A DNA stretch of 44,178 nt from the IMG/VR virus record IMGVR_UViG_3300049215_000149, positions 1 through 44,178 of that record; one strand, written 5' to 3'. Below, piece after piece: positions 23,106 to 31,430 of the stretch; position 1 is the first letter of the stretch, and each line of letters begins with the position of its first letter. The notes under the pieces were generated by a model that saw only the letters and a list, made by a program, of their open reading frames with translations, did no database searches and had not been told where the DNA came from. The position numbers and the translations under genes were made by a program. This DNA comes from a virus.

Positions 23106-25877
23106 GTGCCGCTGCGCAACGCCAAGCCCCTGACCCTTCGCCTGCACGGCGCTACGGACGCGATCGACGGGACAAACGCGCCCAAGGGCTCGATGTTCCG
23201 GCTGTCGAATGTGGTGCCATCGACGCGCACGATGGACACCTGGGAGCCGCGGCCGGCGGCCGTGTATGCGGGCGATCTTCACTTCCGGCCCGACCTCTTC
23301 CCGGCCCCGATCGGGCAGATATCGGTTCACCTGGTCGTCGGCAACCTCTGCTTCGGCATGTGCGCGACGGGCCTTACTGCTGGGTACGACCAGCCGTTTG
23401 TCTGCGACCTGACGACGGGCGGGTTCATCCCGGTCTTTGGTGTGACGGCGGCGAATGTGCCGGCGACGCAATCCCCGACCGGCAACTGGAACCCGCCGAA
23501 GATGGCGCAGGTCGGGCAGCGTATCGTGGTGACGCATCCGGGCTTTCCAGGTGCTCTGGTGAAATTCGGCTGGTTCGACATTTCGTCGTTCTCGGCCTCG
23601 ATTGACGGCTACCTGACCAGCGGCTCGACACAGGTGGTCGGCGTCTTCGATGTAACCGGCCTTCAGCCCGGCATGACGGTGGCGGGAACGGGCATTCCAG
23701 GCGGCACGACGCTGGTCGATATCCAGTCACCGTTCATCACCGTGCAGGGTGATCCGAACAACGCCGGCGACACGGTGCTGAACCTCAACTATACCCAGCC
23801 GTCTGCGCCCGTGGCCCCCGCGCCATTCATTTTTCCCTTCGGCGGCCAGGCGGTGAACGGTCCCGGCATCGTTGCCGGTTCAGTGGTTGTCGGCAACCCG
23901 ACGATCGTCTCGCAGACGCAGAACGCGGCGCTGGTGCAGGTGACGATCTCGATCCCGGCCACCGGGACATCCGGCTTCGTCCCGACCTATTCGTTCTCGG
24001 GCGAGTATTCGCTGATCATCTCGCAGCCGGCGACGGTTGACGGCACCGAATCGCTCCTGATCAAGGGCGGCACCCGGGTGCAGCCGTTGTGGGGGTCCGG
24101 CGATACCGCGATCAATCACCTGCCCTCGCAGCCGGTCGGGGTCGCGCAATACAACGGCGAGTGCTGGTTTGCCTGCGGGATCGACGGGGCTCCGTTCTCC
24201 GATCCGCTCCTCGCCTGTGTGCGCACCAACGCGAGCCAGGCGATCACCACCGATGACGGGCTCGCGACGACGGCGATCGAGGGTCTGCCGCTGACCTCGG
24301 CATTGACCGGAGGCATCATTCAGGCGCTGGTGCTGTTCGAGGGCGCCAGCAAGACGCAGGAAATCACCGGCGATTTCTTCGCCGGAACGCTGACGCTGAA
24401 CGAGCTGAACATTCCGACCGGGACGGTGGCGCCGCGCACCGTGGCGCCGAGCATGCTGGGCCTCGCCTTTGTCTCGCCGGAGGGTCTGCGCATCATCGAC
24501 TTCGGTTCGAGGGTGAGCGAACCGATCGGCGCTGCCGGCACCGGGATTACCCTGCCGTTCATGTTTTCGCAAATACCGACCAGGATGGCTTTGAACGCGA
24601 ACGCGGATATCATCCGGGTCGCGGTCGAGAACGATCTTCCGGGCGGTCAGTTTTCGGCCAGCCGAGGGCGTACAACTCAGGAATGGTGGTTTCACGTCAG
24701 TCGAAAAGTGTGGTCTGGCCCGCACTCTCTTACTTCCCAAGGTATTCAGCCGTGGACCTCGCCATTGACGGGGGTCAACACGTTCATCATCACGACCTTC
24801 AATCAACCTGGAATGCTGTTGCGCAGCGACAGCTACGTCTCGGGCGATACGACTTACGAAGAGGGGGCGGTATTCGATCCGAACACCGGATTTTTGACCG
24901 CAGGAAACCTCGTGAGATGTGGATTGTGCTCGACGCTCCTGCCCGATACTGGCGCTATGGCGATGAACGCGATCGTCGAGACCGCGCTGGCCCTCAAGAT
25001 GCCGTCCGATCACGACCTGACGATCCGGGCATACAACGAGGCGGGCGAGTTGCTGGACGAGGTTACGATCGCCGGCCTCTATGCGATGCCGATTACCGGA
25101 CAGGCAATCTCCGGGGCTTTCCTCGGCTACGCCGTCGAAGGTTTCCTGAACCAGTATAAAATCCCGTGGCATGTTCCGCTGGTATTCAAGCAGTGTTTTC
25201 TTGATCTTGAATGCCGGGCGCGGTTTGGGGTGACATTCGGAAACTGGTACTTGCGGTATCAGGTGTTGGGCGATTTCGACACCGACTTCCCGTACCAGCC
25301 CATGACCGCCCAGATTGAAGCTCTTCTGGATGACGTTACCGGGCAACCTGTTGCGCAAGCGTTAATTATTCCCGGCGCCGCACCGATGGGGACCAAGATC
25401 GGCACAGTTGTCGTGCGGGTCGGTAGCACGGTGATTGTCAATCCGTTGCTCACCCTTTCGTTTAACGAACTGGAGTCCGACGTTCAGACGGGAAACCAGA
25501 ATGATGAAGGCGTCTTTGCGATCGAACAGTTTTCCTCGTCGGGGATCACCGGAGACACGAACGGAACGACGGCGCTGGCAAATTTATCGGCCGATGTGAT
25601 CGCGGCCGGCTGGGATATCGGGATGAGCATCGTCGACTCGGCGTTCGAGTTGGGGACCGGGGAGACCCTGGCGGCAATTGCCGGCGGTGGGCTGTCAGCG
25701 ACACTCGGATCGGCCGCCGCGGGAACGGTTATCGGGGACGAATTCACCGTGACGGGCCAGAACCTCGTTACGAATTGGACAGGAACGCTTGCGGTCGGTC
25801 TGTATTCCGGTCAGATAAAGATCGAGAAGCCGGGCTTTCGGACGAGCTATTTCGACTTCTTCGTGACGGTGACGTGA
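23106..25877 (+). CDS. P22 gp10-like tail needle-hub / beta-propeller protein
   Basis: A 923-residue protein starting at GTG 23106. The N-terminus (RLHGATDAIDGTNAPKGSMFRLSNVVPSTRTMDTWEPRP) and propeller-type blades (VAQYNGECWFACGIDGAPFSDPLL, GLAFVSPEGLRIIDFGSRVSEPIG, WWFHVSRKVWSGPHSL) resemble the DNA-stabilisation/tail hub protein of P22-like phages (gp10, about 470 residues). It is about twice that length. Residues about 165-297 form an inserted beta region with VTGLQPGMTVAGTGIPGGTTL. The last 200 residues add a Gly/Thr/Ala-rich beta region. It closes the portal channel and probably holds the receptor-binding parts. Confidence 0.72.
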   Translation: MPLRNAKPLTLRLHGATDAIDGTNAPKGSMFRLSNVVPSTRTMDTWEPRPAAVYAGDLHFRPDLFPAPIGQISVHLVVGNLCFGMCATGLTAGYDQPFVCDLTTGGFIPVFGVTAANVPATQSPTGNWNPPKMAQVGQRIVVTHPGFPGALVKFGWFDISSFSASIDGYLTSGSTQVVGVFDVTGLQPGMTVAGTGIPGGTTLVDIQSPFITVQGDPNNAGDTVLNLNYTQPSAPVAPAPFIFPFGGQAVNGPGIVAGSVVVGNPTIVSQTQNAALVQVTISIPATGTSGFVPTYSFSGEYSLIISQPATVDGTESLLIKGGTRVQPLWGSGDTAINHLPSQPVGVAQYNGECWFACGIDGAPFSDPLLACVRTNASQAITTDDGLATTAIEGLPLTSALTGGIIQALVLFEGASKTQEITGDFFAGTLTLNELNIPTGTVAPRTVAPSMLGLAFVSPEGLRIIDFGSRVSEPIGAAGTGITLPFMFSQIPTRMALNANADIIRVAVENDLPGGQFSASRGRTTQEWWFHVSRKVWSGPHSLTSQGIQPWTSPLTGVNTFIITTFNQPGMLLRSDSYVSGDTTYEEGAVFDPNTGFLTAGNLVRCGLCSTLLPDTGAMAMNAIVETALALKMPSDHDLTIRAYNEAGELLDEVTIAGLYAMPITGQAISGAFLGYAVEGFLNQYKIPWHVPLVFKQCFLDLECRARFGVTFGNWYLRYQVLGDFDTDFPYQPMTAQIEALLDDVTGQPVAQALIIPGAAPMGTKIGTVVVRVGSTVIVNPLLTLSFNELESDVQTGNQNDEGVFAIEQFSSSGITGDTNGTTALANLSADVIAAGWDIGMSIVDSAFELGTGETLAAIAGGGLSATLGSAAAGTVIGDEFTVTGQNLVTNWTGTLAVGLYSGQIKIEKPGFRTSYFDFFVTVT

Positions 25878-26530
25878 TGCGCCGCGTGCTGCTTCCGCTT
25901 CTCGCTCTGTGCGGCCTGTTGTGGGCGGGCTCGGCCTCGGCGCAGGTTGTATGCCTCTTGCCGTACAACCTGCAAAACGGCGTGGTCTACGACGCGACGC
26001 AGGTGATGGCCGACCTCCAGGCTCTGCAGGCGTGCTTCGGCGGAACCGCGCCGAGCGCGCAATGCTCATCGAGCGCGCCGGGTCTGGTGCCGGCGACCGG
26101 CGGTGGCACGGCGAACTATCTCCGGGCTGATTGCACCTTCCAGCCGATCGCGGTGACGGATTGCAGCAATCTCCCGGCGGGGGGCTGTCCCTTCGACATT
26201 GCGATGTTCATCCCCGGTATTCCCGCGGACGGAGCCATCGTTCGGGTGGCGATCACCCGGGCGGTCAGTTGTCCCTCGGGGTTTGGCGGCTCGATTGGAT
26301 ACGCCCGCGAAAGCTCATCGAGCTCGGCGGTGATCACGGTTAATCAGGTGACGGCGGGCGTCGGGACGGCGCGCGGGACGGTGACGTTCAACCTCTCGAA
26401 TACCGGAGCCTTTGCTTCCGGCGCCGGGATGACGCTTGCTGCCGGCGATCTGGTCGAGTTCGAGTTCCCCACCCCGGCCGATATCACCCTCGGCGACATC
26501 GCGATCACGCTGCAATGCTCGCGCACCTGA
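25877..26530 (+). CDS. Exported 217-aa protein with Sec signal peptide
   Basis: The start at 25877 overlaps the hub stop (TGATG). The signal peptide is textbook: basic RR, then LLPLLALCGLLWAG, then cleavage after SASA (about residue 22). The mature part has eight or more cysteines (VVCLL, QACF, SAQCSSS, DCTF, DCSN, GGCPF, SCPS, LQCS), suiting disulphides in the periplasm, and a beta-sandwich-like end (GTVTFNLSNTGAFASGAGMTLAAGDLVEFEF). Tail proteins are normally assembled in the cytoplasm without signals, so this protein is probably delivered to the periplasm or cell surface. Confidence 0.75.
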   Translation: MRRVLLPLLALCGLLWAGSASAQVVCLLPYNLQNGVVYDATQVMADLQALQACFGGTAPSAQCSSSAPGLVPATGGGTANYLRADCTFQPIAVTDCSNLPAGGCPFDIAMFIPGIPADGAIVRVAITRAVSCPSGFGGSIGYARESSSSSAVITVNQVTAGVGTARGTVTFNLSNTGAFASGAGMTLAAGDLVEFEFPTPADITLGDIAITLQCSRT

Positions 26531-27342
26531 GGCGCTTTGCGGTCTGGCTGGCGCTTCTGGCGCTGGCCTCGCATGCTCACGCCGCATGCCAGTTGGATGG
26601 ACAGGCGACGCTCGGCACGACCTACAACCACACATTCCCGACCCGGACGATCGGCATTTCGACGATCCACGCGAACGACCTGCTGATCATGCACGTCGGG
26701 ATCAACTCGGAAAATCGCGGTTCCCCGAACTATGTTCCATTTGTAACCGGCATCACCGGCGCGGGCGTCACCTGGAAGAAGCGGATCAGCGCCGGCAACT
26801 TCATACCGAGTTGCTGGTTCTTCGGGGATTGCTGGGTCGCAAGTGAGGTTTGGTACGCGGTGGCGCCGGCGGCGATCTCGCCGAGTGTCGTCACGGTGAA
26901 CGTCTCAACCCCGGACGTTGCCTATGCGAGCCTGAGCTTCTTCGCGATCCACAATTCGAGTGCTTTCGACGCCAATGGTTCGCTGCCGAGGCTGGCGACG
27001 AATTATACGACATCGACGGCGGCGATCCAGGTGCCGGGGGTGTCAACCAATTCGGCGAACACCTGGGGTTTGACCTTCTGCGATTTCTTCGGTCCCGGCG
27101 TTGGCAGCTTCGCATGCTCGGTCCAGGCCGGCCCTTGGGCGAACATCAACGGCATCAGCCAGCAGAACCTCTTCATCAGTTTCGGGCTGGCGACGGGCGA
27201 TGCCTTCCTGGCGCTCCCGGCCGCTGTGTCAGGCGTGACCTTCGCGCCCTATGCGACGGCGGAAAACCGCTGGATCGCGATCGGGGATGCTGTGGTATGC
27301 GGGTCCGCCGGCTCTTTCTCGAACGTGCAGATCAACGAATGA
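26515..27342 (+). CDS. Exported 275-aa protein with Sec signal peptide
   Basis: It starts at 26515 within the end of the previous gene. Signal peptide: HLRRFAVWLALLALASHAHA with cleavage near residue 23, followed by Cys-containing AACQLDGQATLG. The mature domain is Ser/Thr/Asn-rich beta (LLIMHVGINSENRGSPNY, VTWKKRISAG, FFAIHNSSAF), resembling carbohydrate-binding or adhesin-like sandwiches. Paired cysteines occur in CWFFGDC. No catalytic motif is seen. Confidence 0.72.
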   Translation: MLAHLRRFAVWLALLALASHAHAACQLDGQATLGTTYNHTFPTRTIGISTIHANDLLIMHVGINSENRGSPNYVPFVTGITGAGVTWKKRISAGNFIPSCWFFGDCWVASEVWYAVAPAAISPSVVTVNVSTPDVAYASLSFFAIHNSSAFDANGSLPRLATNYTTSTAAIQVPGVSTNSANTWGLTFCDFFGPGVGSFACSVQAGPWANINGISQQNLFISFGLATGDAFLALPAAVSGVTFAPYATAENRWIAIGDAVVCGSAGSFSNVQINE

Positions 27343-27536
27343 AGGCTTTCGCCCTTGCTGCCGTGATCCTTGCCGCCGCGCCGTCGCTCGCCGCCGATGC
27401 GCCGATGGTGACTTTGCGGATGACGCAGCAACAGTTATTGTTGATCGTTCAAGGGTTGCAGGGCTTGCCTTACCGACAGGCAGCCCCGCTGCTGAAGATC
27501 ATCGACGAGGCAATGGAGAAGACCGATGGCAGGTGA
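27339..27536 (+). CDS. Small exported protein, 65 aa
   Basis: The ATG at 27339 overlaps the preceding stop (ATGA). The signal peptide MKAFALAAVILAAAPSLAADA is clear, with cleavage after SLA near residue 18. The remaining 45 residues are a helix rich in Gln and Leu (MTQQQLLLIVQGLQGLPYRQAAPLLKIIDEAME). Probably a small periplasmic protein. Confidence 0.68.
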   Translation: MKAFALAAVILAAAPSLAADAPMVTLRMTQQQLLLIVQGLQGLPYRQAAPLLKIIDEAMEKTDGR

Positions 27537-27705
27537 CCGCAAGAGCATGCCGCAGCAGTCGCACGAGCACGACATGCAGAAGCAGGAGCCGGGGATGCCG
27601 GGGCCGATGAGCGGCAACGGCCGGGCGATGCCGACGCACGAGTCGCTGCCCGGCGGTCGCGAAGGCGGTTCCAAGAAGGGACCGAAAGCCTCGCCGCAGC
27701 TCTGA
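27526..27705 (+). CDS. 59-aa low-complexity protein
   Basis: The ATG at 27526 lies in the end of the previous gene and the frame runs to a stop at 27703. The content is polar, with Met, Pro, Gly, His and Lys (SMPQQSHEHDMQKQEPGMPGPM...GREGGSKKGPKASPQ), and probably disordered. It lacks a signal peptide, unlike its neighbours. Role unknown. Confidence 0.5.
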   Translation: MAGDRKSMPQQSHEHDMQKQEPGMPGPMSGNGRAMPTHESLPGGREGGSKKGPKASPQL

Positions 27706-27714
27706 GCCAGGCCG

Positions 27715-28065
27715 ATGCGTGACGTCCCCCCACTGATGCGGCTCGGGATCTGGGCCTTCGCGGCGCTGGCTTCGGCGGGGCTCGCCTTCGCGGTCTGGGC
27801 AGCGGCGACAAACCCGTTGCCGCCATCGGGCGATTACGCAAAGTTCGCGGCGTATCAGCAGGGTCGCGCGATCTCGACCGGCACCTATTTCCCGGTGACG
27901 AAGGCGATCTTCAATGGCAACGCGACCGCCTGCAACATGACGTTGCTGCTCAACCTCGATACTGCCGGGGTAGCCTTCGATAATGTGCCAGCGGGCGCGG
28001 TCATCACCTTTATGGCCCGCCTGGTCAGCGCGACGACGTGCAGCAATTTGGTCGCGCTCTACTAA
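27715..28065 (+). CDS. 116-aa protein with N-terminal signal/anchor
   Basis: It starts at ATG 27715, or at 27736, which would give a cleaner signal segment RLGIWAFAALASAGLAFAVWAAA. The mature part (GTYFPVTKAIFNGNATACNMTLLLNLDTAGVAF, ITFMARLVSATTCSNLVALY) is a small beta domain with two cysteines. It is probably exported or anchored in the inner membrane. The end overlaps the O-antigen polymerase-like gene by 28 bases. Confidence 0.65.
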   Translation: MRDVPPLMRLGIWAFAALASAGLAFAVWAAATNPLPPSGDYAKFAAYQQGRAISTGTYFPVTKAIFNGNATACNMTLLLNLDTAGVAFDNVPAGAVITFMARLVSATTCSNLVALY

Positions 28066-29147
28066 GCCGATTCGCTGTTCTCGGCTTCTGCATCTCCGTC
28101 ATCTATTGGCCGGGCCTGCTCGGCGCCGCCTTGGTTCCCCGCTGGGCCGCAATCGCGGTCGGGGTGCCGCTCGCCTCGCGGCTTGACCCGCGTGAGGTCG
28201 AAGCGCGATATCTCTGGCTCCTGGGCGCGCCGCTTGTCAGCATTGTTATCCTCCGATGTCCGAGCCTCGACCGGGGCGCTCAGGACCTTCTCTTTCTGTG
28301 CTTCCTGGGGCTCGCGTTCATCGCCGCGGCAGGGCTTAAATCGCTCGACGGCGTGATGACCGGGCTTGCGCTCGGCGCGGGGGTCTCGGGTGTCCTGTGC
28401 GTCGCGCAGCTTTTCGGCTGGTCGCCGGTCGGGCAGATCAGCGTGCCCGCGGGCCTGTTCTGGAACTCGGAGGCGCTCGCCGAGTTTGCCGCACCCGTCG
28501 CGGTGTGGGCGATCTTGGCTCGTTCTCCGCTCGTTCTGCCGGCCGTTCTGCCTGTGCTCCTTTGCCACTCCCGCACGGCGCTGCTGGCGAGCGCCCTGGG
28601 GCTGCTGTACGCATGGGAAGCGTCATGGCGGGCAAAGATGCTAGCGGCATTCTTCGTTGCCGTAGCGGCTTCCGCGGCGCTTTTCTGGAGGCTTCCGAGT
28701 GCTAGCGAGAGGATCGAAATATGGCAAGCGGCGATCTCGGGGATGACGTGGCTCGGAAACGGCCTCGGATCGTTTGCCGCGGCTTATCCGAGGTACGACA
28801 CGGCGCACAGCGACGGCCTCCAGATGTTGTTCGAGCTTGGGCCGGCTGGCGTATTGTGGTTTTTGATCCCGATCCTGCTCTTGACGGAAAGGCGTAGGAG
28901 CCGTGGTGAGCGCGCGACTCTTGTCGCGATCATCGTTCAGGCGTGCATCTCGTTCCCGCTCCATCAGCCTGCCGCCGGCTTTGTGGCTGCGGTTGTGGTG
29001 GGCTTTCTGGCTGGCCGTCGGCGCGGCTTATGCGGTCAGCAATCTTGCGGCCGAGATTACCATGTCGCGGGTGATGGCGCGGTGGCCGCAATCCCCTTCC
29101 GAGATCCTGGCCGGGCTCGACCGCGCGGCATCTTTCTATCCGCTTGA
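28038..29147 (+). CDS. O-antigen polymerase/ligase-like (Wzy/WaaL type) multi-pass membrane protein
   Basis: A 369-residue protein from GTG 28038, with about ten hydrophobic helices. The central part has CHSRTALLASALGLLYAW, then RIEIWQAAISGMTWLGNGLGSFAAAYPRYDTAHSDGLQMLFELGPAGVLW. That order (SRTA, R-x-x-x-W, G-x-GLGSF, AH-x-D-x-LQ-x-x-x-E-x-G) is the Wzy_C/O-antigen ligase signature of enzymes that polymerise or attach surface polysaccharide in the inner membrane. Cellular members are usually about 400 residues. The last 40 residues after AGRRRG look like out-of-frame translation and overlap the next gene. A phage product of this type could change the host O-antigen and block superinfection. 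Confidence 0.75.
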   Translation: MQQFGRALLSRFAVLGFCISVIYWPGLLGAALVPRWAAIAVGVPLASRLDPREVEARYLWLLGAPLVSIVILRCPSLDRGAQDLLFLCFLGLAFIAAAGLKSLDGVMTGLALGAGVSGVLCVAQLFGWSPVGQISVPAGLFWNSEALAEFAAPVAVWAILARSPLVLPAVLPVLLCHSRTALLASALGLLYAWEASWRAKMLAAFFVAVAASAALFWRLPSASERIEIWQAAISGMTWLGNGLGSFAAAYPRYDTAHSDGLQMLFELGPAGVLWFLIPILLLTERRRSRGERATLVAIIVQACISFPLHQPAAGFVAAVVVGFLAGRRRGLCGQQSCGRDYHVAGDGAVAAIPFRDPGRARPRGIFLSA

Positions 29148-29202
29148 CCCGCATCTTAATGCGCTGCAAAGGCTGATACGTGAACGAGTGAGGGCGAAAT
29201 GA
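28903..29202 (+). CDS. 99-aa membrane protein overlapping the end of the Wzy-like gene
   Basis: The start is GTG 28903 or 28906, with AGGAG (28896-28900) just upstream, inside the Wzy-like gene in another frame. The first 25 residues are Arg/Ser-rich. Then come a membrane helix (LWWAFWLAVGAAYAVSNLAA) and a helical tail (SEILAGLDRAASFYPLDPHLNALQRLIRERVRAK) that looks like genuine protein and resembles the membrane-proximal tails of polysaccharide proteins. From about 29030 this frame is more protein-like than the Wzy frame. Either a real overlapping gene or the true end of the Wzy-like protein after a frame change. Confidence 0.6.
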   Translation: MVSARLLSRSSFRRASRSRSISLPPALWLRLWWAFWLAVGAAYAVSNLAAEITMSRVMARWPQSPSEILAGLDRAASFYPLDPHLNALQRLIRERVRAK

Positions 29203-29507
29203 AATTTGTGTTGCTGACCGCGCTTGCGGCGCTGATGGGCGTTGGGTTTTTCGCAATGCAGGTTTTGGCCCAGCGGCCGACGCAGCCCGATGTGCTCGGA
29301 CAGAGCGTTGTGGGTATCCAGGGCGTCCCGGTGGTAGCGACTCATCCGATGGGGACGCAGGCGCTGTCCTACAGCTCGCCGCTCGGGGCTTATGTGCCGG
29401 GCGCACCGATCAACGCCGCTACGTGGCCGACAAGCTGCTCATCTCCGATCGTGCAGCCGACAGGTACGGTCTACAGCGATAGTGGCACGCTGAAGGTTTG
29501 CCCGTAA
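29199..29507 (+). CDS. 102-aa exported or anchored protein
   Basis: The ATG at 29199 overlaps the preceding stop (ATGA). N-terminal signal/anchor KFVLLTALAALMGVGFFAMQVLAQR. The rest is short strands with Pro, Ser and Thr (VVGIQGVPVVATHPMGTQAL, GAYVPGAPINAATWPTSCSSPIV) ending in CP. It lies directly before the collagen-like fibre gene, and might serve as its base or its anchor. Confidence 0.65.
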   Translation: MKFVLLTALAALMGVGFFAMQVLAQRPTQPDVLGQSVVGIQGVPVVATHPMGTQALSYSSPLGAYVPGAPINAATWPTSCSSPIVQPTGTVYSDSGTLKVCP

Positions 29508-29513
29508 CCTCCG

Positions 29514-30503
29514 ATGGCCCGCTCTCGGCCTCCCGGCTCGGATACGCTCGGCCCGCTCGATGTTGGGTTGCAGGGCCGCGCGCTCGGCCCGCAGGCGCCG
29601 GCTGACAATGATGCGCTAGTCTGGGTTGAGTCGCTCGATGCATGGATGCCGCGCCCGCAGAGCGGTGGTCCTGGTGCAACGGGCGCGGTCGGCGCGACAG
29701 GCGCGACAGGACCGGACGGCGCGACCGGGGCGTCAGTTACGGGGGCGACGGGCGCGACCGGGGCGGCTGGAACCGATGGCGGAACCGGCGCGACCGGCGA
29801 TGATGGCGCGACGGGTGCGACAGGGGCCTCGGTAACAGGTGCGACCGGTGCGACCGGGGCAGGCGGGACTGGTGGCGCGACCGGGGCTACGGGGGCGACG
29901 GGGCCGCTAGGCGCTCGAGGGCCGACCGGGGCCACCGGGGCTCAGGGAGCGACCGGGGCGGGGGCATCGGGGCCGGCCGGGCCTTCGGGGGCCACAGGTC
30001 CATCCGGCGCGACGGGGCCGCAGGGGCCGACCGGGCCATCGCCCGGCGCTACCGGGGCCACGGGGGCTGCAGGCGCCGACGGCGGGACGGGGCCGACCGG
30101 ACCATCGGGGCCAATCGGGGCAACCGGGGCAGATGGGGCAACCGGGGCAACGGGGATAGGTGCTTCGGGTGCAACCGGGGCATCTGGTGCGACAGGCGCG
30201 ACCGGGGCCGCGGCCTTCACCAAGGCAACAGGCCTCACAGCGATCGGCACAAACCAGGGAACTGCGCTCGTCCTGACGGCGAATTTCAACGTGATCTCGA
30301 CGGCTGGCTCGGGAACCGGGGTGGTGCTGCCGAGCCTCGATCTGATCGCGGTGACGAACCAGGGCGCGAACGCCATCATCGCCTACCCGGCCTCGGGCGG
30401 GACGATCAACGAAGGGGCCGCGAACGCCGGCATCACGATCTATCCGAACACGACGGGCATGTTCATCCTCGCCGCGGCATTGACTTGGGAGAGCGTGCCA
30501 TGA
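29514..30503 (+). CDS. Collagen-like tail fibre/adhesin
   Basis: A 329-residue protein with no signal peptide. The N-terminal 50 residues ([35 protein letters not shown]) resemble fibre-attachment segments. Residues about 51-233 are Gly-X-Y repeats dominated by GAT, with interruptions (VT twice, AS twice, P once). The C-terminal 95 residues are a globular beta domain ([46 protein letters not shown]), a typical trimerising tip found after phage collagen repeats. Collagen triplets form a trimeric rod, so this is probably a fibre or spike shaft that reaches the host surface. Confidence 0.82.
   Translation: MARSRPPGSDTLGPLDVGLQGRALGPQAPADNDALVWVESLDAWMPRPQSGGPGATGAVGATGATGPDGATGASVTGATGATGAAGTDGGTGATGDDGATGATGASVTGATGATGAGGTGGATGATGATGPLGARGPTGATGAQGATGAGASGPAGPSGATGPSGATGPQGPTGPSPGATGATGAAGADGGTGPTGPSGPIGATGADGATGATGIGASGATGASGATGATGAAAFTKATGLTAIGTNQGTALVLTANFNVISTAGSGTGVVLPSLDLIAVTNQGANAIIAYPASGGTINEGAANAGITIYPNTTGMFILAAALTWESVP
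29664..30212 (+). repeat. Gly-X-Y (mostly GAT) coding repeat
   Basis: About 61 triplets, largely Gly-Ala-Thr, encoded by near-identical 9-base units (variants of ggcgcgacc). The DNA repetition makes the region prone to length variation by slippage or recombination, which would alter rod length. Confidence 0.85.
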
Positions 30504-31429
30504 GGCGCGGGCTTATCGTCGGCGCGGTGTGCTTTCTGGTCGGCGCAATCGGGCTCGCGTTCGCCCAGACGACCGGGCTGCGGCCGGAGCAATTCATCGC
30601 GCTGCCGTGGACCTGGAGCGGCATCCAGTCATTCAACGACGGCAAGTTCGTCCTCAACGGCTCATCTAGCGGTTCATCGACGGTAAAGGCTCCGGCGACG
30701 GGCGGCGGGACCGCGACCCTGCCGACCGGCAGCGGGACGCTGGTCTATTCGGCCGGAGGCGGGGCAAATCTTGTCGTCGGCACGACCGCGATCACGAGCG
30801 GCACGAGCGGGCGTATTCTCTACGACAACGCCGGGGTGCTGGGCGAAGCTACCGTTACGGGCTCGCTCGGCAACGTGGTGCTATCGACCTCGCCGAGCAT
30901 TTCGGGCCTTACGGTCACGAGCAGCTTTACGGCAACCGGGCTTGTCACGAATGCCGATCTCGTCAGCCCATCGATCACGATCGCGGGCAGCACATGTACG
31001 CTTGGGTCAAGCTGCCTGGGGTCTGACGGGAATTTCGCCTTCCTCGACGTGGCGCAGAGCTTCACCAAGCCGCAGCGGGTCAAGGGCGGCAATGTCGCGA
31101 TCTCGACCGCGACCTTTACTTTCGATCTGAGCGCTCAGCAGGACTTCGAGATCACGCTGGTTCATGCGTCCTGCCCCTGCACGATCGCAAACCCGACGAA
31201 CATCTCGGCAGCCGCCAGCGACCACCAGCACGGTGTCATCATCGTCAACCAGTCGGCGACAGGCTCCGACACAATTGGGACGTGGGGCAGCCAGTGGGTC
31301 GCGGCCGGCGGGGTCTCGGCCCTGCCCGCGCTATCGACCGGGGCAAACGCGCAGGACATCTTCGCCTATGACGTGATAGACTCCACACACATCCTCATCG
31401 CTCCGGTGGCGGCCAATGTTTCGCACTAA
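30500..31429 (+). CDS. Exported 309-aa fibre-like protein
   Basis: The start at 30500 overlaps the fibre stop (ATGA). Signal peptide [21 protein letters not shown], cleavage after AFA near residue 23. The mature region has [22 protein letters not shown] and [23 protein letters not shown], a beta-repeat pattern frequent in phage tail fibres, and then Ser/Thr/Gly-rich strands with four cysteines. A tail-fibre-type sequence carrying a secretion signal is unusual. It may act outside the cell or be a moron adhesin. Confidence 0.7.
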   Translation: MRRGLIVGAVCFLVGAIGLAFAQTTGLRPEQFIALPWTWSGIQSFNDGKFVLNGSSSGSSTVKAPATGGGTATLPTGSGTLVYSAGGGANLVVGTTAITSGTSGRILYDNAGVLGEATVTGSLGNVVLSTSPSISGLTVTSSFTATGLVTNADLVSPSITIAGSTCTLGSSCLGSDGNFAFLDVAQSFTKPQRVKGGNVAISTATFTFDLSAQQDFEITLVHASCPCTIANPTNISAAASDHQHGVIIVNQSATGSDTIGTWGSQWVAAGGVSALPALSTGANAQDIFAYDVIDSTHILIAPVAANVSH

Positions 31430-31430
31430 G

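Noticed and set aside
23880-25358. 492-codon open frame on the minus strand, opposite the hub protein
   Set aside because: Low-complexity Arg/Gly/Asp/His content and no start context; shadow of the gp10-like gene.
29664-30212. Regular DNA repeats resembling a CRISPR-like array
   Set aside because: Nine-base units in frame with Gly-X-Y codons and no spacers; this is a collagen-like coding repeat.
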